Positions 58,212-64,000 of a stretch of DNA of 64,000 nt are shown piece after piece. Within the stretch, counting starts at the first letter, position 1, and every line of letters starts with the position of its first letter. This DNA is from UMGS172 sp964424555 (GTDB lineage: Bacteria > Bacillota > Clostridia > Oscillospirales > Acutalibacteraceae), in the NCBI GenBank assembly GCA_964424555.1, contig CAYRIX010000006.1, positions 1 to 64,000 of the forward strand, in the 5' to 3' direction. A program made the translations under genes and the position numbers. Below the pieces are notes generated by a model. That model was not told where the DNA came from, did not search any database, and saw nothing but the letters and a program-made list of their open reading frames with translations.

Positions 58212-59992
58212 TGGTTGAAAGCAAGATAGAGCTTGTCAACGGACGACCGATACTGTTTGTTGACGGCGAAAAAACACCTGCCGCAGCATATATAACCTAT
58301 TTTGACGAGCGTTCGCATTGTGCCGATTTTGCCAATGTCGGCTATGAATTGTACTCACTTTGTGCCTCGTTTACCAGCTTGCCGCTCAACGCCAATACAG
58401 GTTTCTCCCCTCTTTTTGGAATTTTCGATGTTAAGGGCAAACCTGATTTCAGTGAGTTTGACAAGAATGTAAAACAGATAGTTGCCGCTTGTCCCAATGC
58501 TAAAATCTTCCCCCGTGTCCGCATTTCGATGCCGCAATGGTGGGTTGACGAGCACCCTCAGGAATGTTGCCGAAGTGGTGACGGAAGGCTCAGAGAAGCC
58601 ATATTCTCGGATGAATTTAAAGTCACGGGTGCCGAAATGCTCCGAGAATACATCGCTCATGTAAAGGCTTCCGATTACGCCGACAACATTGTGGGTTATC
58701 AGGTTGCAGGCGGGTTTACCGAGGAGTGGTTCCATTTTGACTCCAAGGGCAGTGTTTCACCCAATTCCAAGAAGTATTTTAATCAGTATTTAAAGGCACA
58801 TTACCCCGAGAAGTATACTAAAGAAATCGAAATACCCGAAGAAAACACCTACACAGGTAAGGGATTTATTGAAGATGAGAAAGCACTGCATTATCTTGAG
58901 TTTCTGAACGTCAGCCTGGCTGAAACGATAGCGCATTTTGCCCACATTGCCAAGGAATGCGTGGAGTATAAGCAAATCGTCGGTGCGTTTTTCGGCTATG
59001 TTGTAGACATTGGCGGTCCTGTCAGAGGCTCAAGCGGTCTGTGGGAGATGCTCAAATGCCCCGATGTTGACTTTTTCTGCTCGCCCAACAGCTATGCCTT
59101 TATGCGTGCGTTGGGTAAGGATTGGCACGAGTCGATTCCCGGCGAAAGCCTGAAATTACACGGCAAGCTTTATTTTGCCGAGAATGACATCCGCACCCAC
59201 CTTTCCGATTATCCCGGCAACTGCCGTCCCGGTGTTGACCCCGAGAAAAAGTATGAAGGCCCCATCTGGAAGGGCCCCGAAACTCTCCAAGGCTCGGTTG
59301 CGGCTGTCAGAAAATCATTTGCCCGTCAACTGACCCATTCCAACGCATTCTGGTGGTTTGATATGTGGGGTGGCTGGTATGATTGCCCTGAACTTATGAG
59401 TGAAATGAAGCAGTTTCGTGAGATTATGGGTAGCTACACCACCGCTGATCTGCCGAAAGAGAACTCCGATGTAGTGCTTATCATCGATGAGACCTACCAC
59501 CGTCGAATCGGCACGACTGACCCGATGTACTATGTTGCAGGCAAATACCGCACTGCGCTCGGCAACACGGGAATCCCTTATGACATTATGATGGTTGAGG
59601 ATACCGAGCATTGCAAGGATTACAAGGCAGTAATTCTGCCCTACCCCGAGGAATATTTTTCCGATACCGCAAAAGACCTCAAGGCTTTTTGTGACAAGCA
59701 CAATATACCAGTGCTGACCGCCACATTAAACGATATGACCGACCTTGACACCGTTTGTTTACGCAACCGTCTAATTGATAACGGTATTCATTGTTACTGC
59801 AACACGGGCGATATTATCTACTGCGGCAACGGTTTGCTTGCTATCCATTCCGCAACGGCAGGTAAAAAGACCATAACCCTGCCCAACATTTGCGAAATAA
59901 CATCACTTAACACCCCCACCCCAACCTTTGTTTCCGACAAAATAGAGGTGGAAATGAAAGAATTTGAGACATTACTATTCATTATAAAATAG
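58211..59992 (+). CDS. GH42-like glycosidase with beta-galactosidase trimerisation-like domain
   Basis: A 593-residue cytoplasmic protein. The TIM barrel (about 20-400) holds NIVGYQVAGGFTEEWFHF, where an acid/base Glu is expected, and KLYFAENDIRTH, where the nucleophile Glu is expected. Residues about 420-520 (VVLIIDETYHRRIG, GIPYDIMMVED, AVILPYPEEY) resemble the glutamine-amidotransferase-like domain of GH42 enzymes, and a short beta domain ends it. The ATG overlaps the murQ TGA (TGATG), so it is translationally coupled. With murQ and the kinase it may release GlcNAc- or MurNAc-type sugars; the substrate is not readable. Confidence 0.72.
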   Translation: MVESKIELVNGRPILFVDGEKTPAAAYITYFDERSHCADFANVGYELYSLCASFTSLPLNANTGFSPLFGIFDVKGKPDFSEFDKNVKQIVAACPNAKIFPRVRISMPQWWVDEHPQECCRSGDGRLREAIFSDEFKVTGAEMLREYIAHVKASDYADNIVGYQVAGGFTEEWFHFDSKGSVSPNSKKYFNQYLKAHYPEKYTKEIEIPEENTYTGKGFIEDEKALHYLEFLNVSLAETIAHFAHIAKECVEYKQIVGAFFGYVVDIGGPVRGSSGLWEMLKCPDVDFFCSPNSYAFMRALGKDWHESIPGESLKLHGKLYFAENDIRTHLSDYPGNCRPGVDPEKKYEGPIWKGPETLQGSVAAVRKSFARQLTHSNAFWWFDMWGGWYDCPELMSEMKQFREIMGSYTTADLPKENSDVVLIIDETYHRRIGTTDPMYYVAGKYRTALGNTGIPYDIMMVEDTEHCKDYKAVILPYPEEYFSDTAKDLKAFCDKHNIPVLTATLNDMTDLDTVCLRNRLIDNGIHCYCNTGDIIYCGNGLLAIHSATAGKKTITLPNICEITSLNTPTPTFVSDKIEVEMKEFETLLFIIK

Positions 59993-59994
59993 TA

Positions 59995-60036
59995 AAAACC
60001 GACGTTCACAAAAATGATTAAGTGAACGTCGGTTTT
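59995..60036. terminator. Bidirectional terminator between the GH42-like and isomerase-like genes
   Basis: Stem AAAACCGACGTTCAC (59995-60009) / GTGAACGTCGGTTTT (60022-60036), with T runs on both strands, between convergent genes. Confidence 0.92.
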
Positions 60037-60046
60037 AATTTAAGAA

Positions 60047-61453
60047 TTATTTCTCACAAGAGTCATCATACTTGAGGTTCGGGAAGTATTTGCAGAACTC
60101 CTTGAACTCTCTACGATAGTCGCCCTCGATCTCAACAAAGTGGTGGATGTACGGACCATCGAGCAAGCGGTCTTCGATCTTGTCGAGGTTCTCGAACTCA
60201 CCCCAGAGGTAGGTACCGTGGGTCTCGGGACCTTCTACAGTGTGGCAAAGCAAAGGCAGAACCATATAGTTGCCGCTTTCCTGGTCAATTCTGGCTACGG
60301 TATAGGTGCCGTCCTTCGCACGGAACCACTCACGCTGATTGACTAACAATGCAGGGCTATCGGGAGCCTTGACGGACAACGGGAAGGGACCGCAATGCCA
60401 GAGAAGCTCAGCGTTTTTGTTCTCAGGATGGCGAACGGTGAACTCACCAAGGAAGGGTCTCTTCTTGCCAAGAGTTGCAGAAGTAAGCAAAGATGCGGTA
60501 ATTGCACAGTGCATATCGCTCTCACATGCTACATAGTAACCCATATCATTCAGCACACCGAATACTGCGCAGGGGCAGAAGCCGTCGAACATCTGAATAA
60601 AGCCGGTCCAGCACTCACTCGACATAATGTCAACATTATATTCCTTAAAGAGCTTCTTATATGTAACGACCATGGTAGCCATTCTGTCAAGGTAATCGGG
60701 AGTGAGATCGTCCATCTCGTAATTATCCTTGAAATACTGCAGAACCTCTGCGATCTCATCCTGCTGAGTCTCCTTGACCTCGTTATATGCCTGCTGAACA
60801 AATGCAAAGTTGATGGGGATTATACGGATACCGAATTTTTCCATCAGCTCACCCTCGTTCCAGATAACCGAGAAGAACGGCTTGGGTCTGGCACCAAGCT
60901 GACCGATACGCATTCCACGGAAGTTCTTGACCATGCAAGCAACTCTTACAAAGCTGTCAAAGCCTTCAGCGAAGGTATCGGAATCGACACGGCAGCAGTT
61001 GATGTGGCTGAAAGGAACATGGTATCTCTGCATCTGACGGGAAAGTCCGAACGAACCGCACTGCGAATCGGTAGGACGCATGCCGTGCTCATAATACTCA
61101 TCATCCAAGGGAGCCCAGATGCAAACAGGCTTATCCATAGCCATAGCAAGGTCGGCGGCGGCTTCCTCGTTGCCAAAGTTGGCATTGATGATAAGTACTG
61201 CATCAACGCCTGCTTCCTTGAAACGAGCTACGGTAGCATCGACCGACTCCTCATTATAAATAAGGTCATTACAGCCGAGGCCAACGGTATCAACAAACTC
61301 GACATTCTCGTTTGTGAAGTTTTCCTCGATGTACTTTACGAATCTGTGACCTCTTTCCTCAGCGGAGACCCAAGTGAGGAAGGTTTTTGCCGGACGGTTG
61401 GTGGTGTCACGGCGGAGAGGTACGAGACCGATCTTAACTTTGTAATCGAACAT
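60047..61453 (-). CDS. L-fucose/L-arabinose isomerase family protein
   Basis: A 468-residue cytoplasmic protein of the fucose/arabinose isomerase fold. The Rossmann-like N-terminal domain has VGLVPLRRDTTNRP-type start and VDAVLIINANFGNEEAA. The middle has GMRIGQLGARPKPFFSVIWNEGEL and SSECWTGFIQMFDGFCPCAVFGVLNDMGYYVACESDMHCAI, with Glu and Asp/His residues at the expected metal site. It is not close enough to FucI or AraA to name a substrate; many clostridial relatives are unassigned. RBS GAGGTGAA. Confidence 0.82.
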   Translation of the reverse strand: MFDYKVKIGLVPLRRDTTNRPAKTFLTWVSAEERGHRFVKYIEENFTNENVEFVDTVGLGCNDLIYNEESVDATVARFKEAGVDAVLIINANFGNEEAAADLAMAMDKPVCIWAPLDDEYYEHGMRPTDSQCGSFGLSRQMQRYHVPFSHINCCRVDSDTFAEGFDSFVRVACMVKNFRGMRIGQLGARPKPFFSVIWNEGELMEKFGIRIIPINFAFVQQAYNEVKETQQDEIAEVLQYFKDNYEMDDLTPDYLDRMATMVVTYKKLFKEYNVDIMSSECWTGFIQMFDGFCPCAVFGVLNDMGYYVACESDMHCAITASLLTSATLGKKRPFLGEFTVRHPENKNAELLWHCGPFPLSVKAPDSPALLVNQREWFRAKDGTYTVARIDQESGNYMVLPLLCHTVEGPETHGTYLWGEFENLDKIEDRLLDGPYIHHFVEIEGDYRREFKEFCKYFPNLKYDDSCEK

Positions 61454-61506
61454 AAATATTCACCTCATATTTATTTAGGTGTTCCCACCCATAATCTTAC
61501 ATTTAC

Positions 61507-61535
61507 ATTATCCAACTTTTTAAGTCAAAAATCAA
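61507..61535 (-). promoter_or_regulatory. Candidate promoter for the isomerase-like gene
   Basis: On the minus strand: TTGATT (61535-61530), 17 bases, GATAAT (61512-61507), 54 bases before the ATG at 61453. Confidence 0.55.
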
Positions 61536-61563
61536 TAGTATATTTCACGAAAAATGGATTAAT

Positions 61564-62703
61564 TTACACTTGTTCCTCGCCACCGAAGTCGCCAAGCTCA
61601 TTTTGAGAGGCAGCTTTAAGGTAAGCGTTGATAAAACCGTCAAGGTCTCCATCCATAACCGAGCCTACATTACCCGATTCAAAGCCTGTTCTGTGATCCT
61701 TGACAAGTGTATACGGCATAAAGACGTATGAACGTATCTGCGATCCCCATGTGATCTCTTTCTGAACACCCTTTATGTCCTCAATTTTGTCAAGATGCTC
61801 TCTTTCTTTTATTTCTACCAGCTTGGAACGAAGCATGGTCATGGCCGTTTCTCGGTTCTGAATCTGGCTTCGTTCGGTCTGACAGGCAACAACAACACCT
61901 GTGGGAATATGGGTGATACGAACAGCCGATTCGGTCTTATTGATGTGCTGACCGCCCGCACCGCTGGAACGGTAGGTATCGACCTTCAGATCTTCTTCTC
62001 TGATATCGATATTAACGTCCTTTGTAATTTCAGGCATAACCTCAAGCGAAGCAAACGACGTATGCCTTCTGCCCGAGGAGTCAAACGGAGAACAGCGCAC
62101 AAGACGGTGAACACCGTTTTCACCCTTTAAATATCCGTAGGCATTCTCACCATTGACGGTAAGCACGGCGCTTTTGAGCCCTGCCTCTTCGCCATCCAAA
62201 AAGTCGACCATATTAACCTTGAAGCCATGACGTTCACCCCAATGGGTGTACATTCTTACCAGCATCTGCGCCCAATCCTGAGCCTCGGTACCGCCCGAGC
62301 CTGCGTGGAAGGTCAGAATAGCGTTATTGCTGTCATATTCGCCGATAAGCAAGGTGGCCAAACGCTGTTCCTCAAGACTTTTCAAAGCCTCATCAACCGA
62401 CGCAACTATCTCATCGAGCATCGACAAGTCGCCCTCTTCGTCGGCCATTTCGATAAGCACCAAGGTATCCTCATAAAGCGAGACCAAGCCCTCGTATTTT
62501 TCAACCTTATCCTTTAAGCGGCTGGTCTTTTGCTGTATCTCCTGAGCTTTTTGAAGATCATCCCAAAATCCAGGCGCTGCCGCTTGGATCTCACAGGACT
62601 CGATCTCTCTTTTTAAATACTCAAGACCTAAAGCATCACCGAGTTCTTTAATATCACCCTCAACGGCGGTCAATCTCAATCTCTGTTCTTCAAACTGAAG
62701 CAT
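61564..62703 (-). CDS. prfB: Peptide chain release factor 2
   Basis: RF2 reads UAA and UGA stop codons and triggers peptide release. The 379-residue protein has the SPF anticodon-like motif in RCSPFDSSGRRHTS and the catalytic GGQ in YRSSGAGGQHINKTESAVRITH. The frame is uninterrupted: where many bacteria have the autoregulatory CTTTGA frameshift near codon 26, this gene reads GGTCTTGAGTAT in frame, so programmed frameshifting is absent. RBS AAGGAGA. It lies 30 bases after prmA. Confidence 0.97.
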   Translation of the reverse strand: MLQFEEQRLRLTAVEGDIKELGDALGLEYLKREIESCEIQAAAPGFWDDLQKAQEIQQKTSRLKDKVEKYEGLVSLYEDTLVLIEMADEEGDLSMLDEIVASVDEALKSLEEQRLATLLIGEYDSNNAILTFHAGSGGTEAQDWAQMLVRMYTHWGERHGFKVNMVDFLDGEEAGLKSAVLTVNGENAYGYLKGENGVHRLVRCSPFDSSGRRHTSFASLEVMPEITKDVNIDIREEDLKVDTYRSSGAGGQHINKTESAVRITHIPTGVVVACQTERSQIQNRETAMTMLRSKLVEIKEREHLDKIEDIKGVQKEITWGSQIRSYVFMPYTLVKDHRTGFESGNVGSVMDGDLDGFINAYLKAASQNELGDFGGEEQV

Positions 62704-62733
62704 AAATATCTCCTTAATACAAATTTAAAGCAG

Positions 62734-63654
62734 TTATATCTTTTTAACGGCAAATGCACGCCAGTTTTCCATGGTTTCCTCATCAATTATCTCATAACCG
62801 AACTTCTTAAAAGCAGCCTTTACATCATCCTCACGGATATCTATGATACCCGAGCAGATAAACACGCTACCCTTTTTCAGATAGTTCTCAACATTTTCAA
62901 GCAATGAAATAATAACATCAGCCACTATATTGGCACAGACTACATCGTATTTTTCGGTAATCTTTTCGCAAAGATCGCCCTTTATGAAGGACACTCTATC
63001 TGAAATACCGTTCATTTCGGCATTTTCGGCGGCAACCTTGACGGCAACAGGGTCGATATCAACACCGTCGGCGTGCTTGGAGCCAAGCAGAACACCTGCA
63101 ATGCTCAAAATACCGCTGCCCGAGCCGATGTCAAGCAGAGTGCAATCGGGGTAGACAAATTTTTCAAGAAGTCCTAAGCACATTCTTGTTGTAGCATGCG
63201 TTCCTGTGCCAAACGCCGCACCCGGATCAATACTTAAAACCACACGGTTTTCCTTGTTATCATACTCCTCCCAGCTCGGTCTGATAACAAGCTTTTCGCC
63301 TATTTCGGTGGTTTTGAAAAACTTTTTCCAATTGTCGGCCCATTCGGCCTCACTGATGCTGCCTGTGTCGATATCGCAATCAATACCTACAGCCGCATAG
63401 CGTTCCTTTAAGTAGGCAACGGCTTCAAACGGATTTTCCTCATTGCTGATATAAATGTGTATTATAGACACCGTGCGGTCCCTTTTGAGCAGTTCCTCGT
63501 CTATCATATCAATATGAGCAATATCCAGAGCATCCTGCTCTAAGTTAGAATAATCCTCAACATAAATACCGTAAGGCACCGCCATATTGGCAATAGCCTC
63601 GGCAGTTTCGGTGTCATTTACGGGGACTTTAATTTTAATTTCTGTCCAGTCCAT
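62734..63654 (-). CDS. prmA: Ribosomal protein L11 methyltransferase
   Basis: PrmA trimethylates L11 using S-adenosylmethionine. The 306-residue protein begins MDWTEIKIKVPVNDTETAEAIANM and carries SIDPGAAFGTGTHATTRMCLGLLE, LLDIGSGSGILSIAGVLLG and GVDIDPVAVKVAAENAEMNGI, the family's SAM-binding blocks. The ATG at 63654 follows GGGAGA; six more codons are open upstream. Likely co-transcribed with prfB. Confidence 0.95.
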   Translation of the reverse strand: MDWTEIKIKVPVNDTETAEAIANMAVPYGIYVEDYSNLEQDALDIAHIDMIDEELLKRDRTVSIIHIYISNEENPFEAVAYLKERYAAVGIDCDIDTGSISEAEWADNWKKFFKTTEIGEKLVIRPSWEEYDNKENRVVLSIDPGAAFGTGTHATTRMCLGLLEKFVYPDCTLLDIGSGSGILSIAGVLLGSKHADGVDIDPVAVKVAAENAEMNGISDRVSFIKGDLCEKITEKYDVVCANIVADVIISLLENVENYLKKGSVFICSGIIDIREDDVKAAFKKFGYEIIDEETMENWRAFAVKKI

Positions 63655-63747
63655 ATTTTTTCTCCCAACCAACAGTCTTTTAACTCACAATATTGTATCA
63701 CATTTTTCCTTAGAAATAAACACCTATTTTTCAAATTTGGAAAATAA

Positions 63748-63776
63748 TTGATTTTTTATACTGTATGTAGTATAAT
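63748..63776 (+). promoter_or_regulatory. Sigma-A promoter for the P-type ATPase
   Basis: TTGATT (63748-63753), 17 bases, TATAAT (63771-63776), 66 bases before the ATG at 63842. Confidence 0.75.
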
Positions 63777-63841
63777 GCTAATGTATTATATTAGTACACT
63801 GATTAAATATGTTGAACGTTCCGAAAGGAGTTTTCAGTTTT

Positions 63842-64000
63842 ATGATATGGCATAACGCAACACCTGAGGAGGTAATGGCCGAGCTTGGTACAGACAAGGA
63901 AAACGGCCTTTCTGAAACCACAGCCTCAGACCGCCTGCATGAGCATGGCAAAAACCTGTTTATCATGGACGAGGAACTGAGTATTGTTAAGTCACTTACC
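63842..64000 (+). CDS. Cation-transporting P-type ATPase, N-terminal fragment
   Basis: The first 53 codons of a gene cut by the window end. MIWHNATPEEVMAELGTDKENGLS and then ASDRLHEHGKN match the N-terminal cytoplasmic domain of P2-type Ca2+/cation ATPases (helix, TxxxGL.S..A..RL...G.N). The ATG at 63842 has AAAGGAG upstream, at a somewhat long distance. The ion cannot be inferred from this part. Divergent from prmA. Confidence 0.82.
   Translation, partial: MIWHNATPEEVMAELGTDKENGLSETTASDRLHEHGKNLFIMDEELSIVKSLT

Noticed and set aside
60395..61606. A 403-codon open frame on the plus strand antisense to the isomerase-like gene
   Set aside because: It is a shadow: its product has no family features, there is no ribosome site, and the minus-strand gene has clear motifs and a good start.

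Overview
The window looks like a chromosome segment of a spore-forming, anaerobic, low-to-mid GC Firmicute, most likely an uncultured gut Clostridia/Oscillospirales (Ruminococcaceae-like) bacterium. The grounds are the spore genes spoIIP and gpr, strong AGGAGG ribosome binding sites, sigma-A promoters with 17-bp spacers, a dockerin-bearing secreted enzyme, and many sugar-catabolism genes of the kind common in gut Clostridia. No phage, plasmid, insertion sequence, CRISPR, rRNA or tRNA gene was recognised. Calls come from reading the sequence and remembered family motifs; no database search was run.

Layout. 1-5 kb: a PAS protein, a DUF6512-like membrane protein, greA, a Cu/Zn SOD without signal peptide, an iron-sulfur flavoprotein, rpiB, and the t6A genes tsaB and tsaE. 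5-9 kb: a RodA/FtsW glycosyltransferase, a small membrane protein, spoIIP, gpr and rpsT. 9-15 kb: an unknown membrane protein, manA, trmL and the glycolytic run pgk-tpiA-gpmI. 15-24 kb: an AbrB-type regulator, then on the minus strand mreB-mreC-mreD-pbp2-minD-like-mgsA-like-hisS, comEB and a HAD phosphatase. 25-30 kb: rpmB, a 57-aa ORF, a GNAT protein, a DUF2975/XRE/DUF4153-like membrane unit and a Na/Pi symporter. 30-37 kb: a glycosidase-like protein with a divergent AraC regulator, a phosphoesterase, a D-Ala-D-Ala carboxypeptidase and a second AraC regulator.

37-45 kb holds an eight-gene plus-strand cluster: uxuA, four TIM-barrel sugar isomerase/epimerase proteins, a UxuB-like SDR and two paralogous Gfo/Idh/MocA oxidoreductases. 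45-50.5 kb: a phosphoesterase behind a promoter-plus-terminator leader, then a 1365-aa secreted protein with a duplicated carbohydrate-binding-like module, leucine-rich repeats, a dockerin and an acetylesterase domain. 50-56 kb: an RluD-type pseudouridine synthase, a ComEC-like lipoprotein, pgeF, malQ and an SGNH-like lipoprotein. 56-60 kb: an XRE-HTH fused to a BadF-type sugar kinase, overlapped by murQ and a GH42-like glycosidase. 60-64 kb: a fucose/arabinose-isomerase-like protein, prfB, prmA and the start of a cation P-type ATPase.

The most notable non-coding structure is a 212-bp element packed with six hairpins. It occurs twice as near-perfect inverted copies (15.3 and 20.7 kb), one of them wedged between mreD and pbp2, with a decayed third relative near 0.55 kb. 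Several other short palindromic repeat families are present. The most unusual coding observations are the HTH-BadF kinase fusion with murQ, the MgsA-like protein lacking the catalytic Asp, and the uxuA/TIM-barrel/oxidoreductase cluster.
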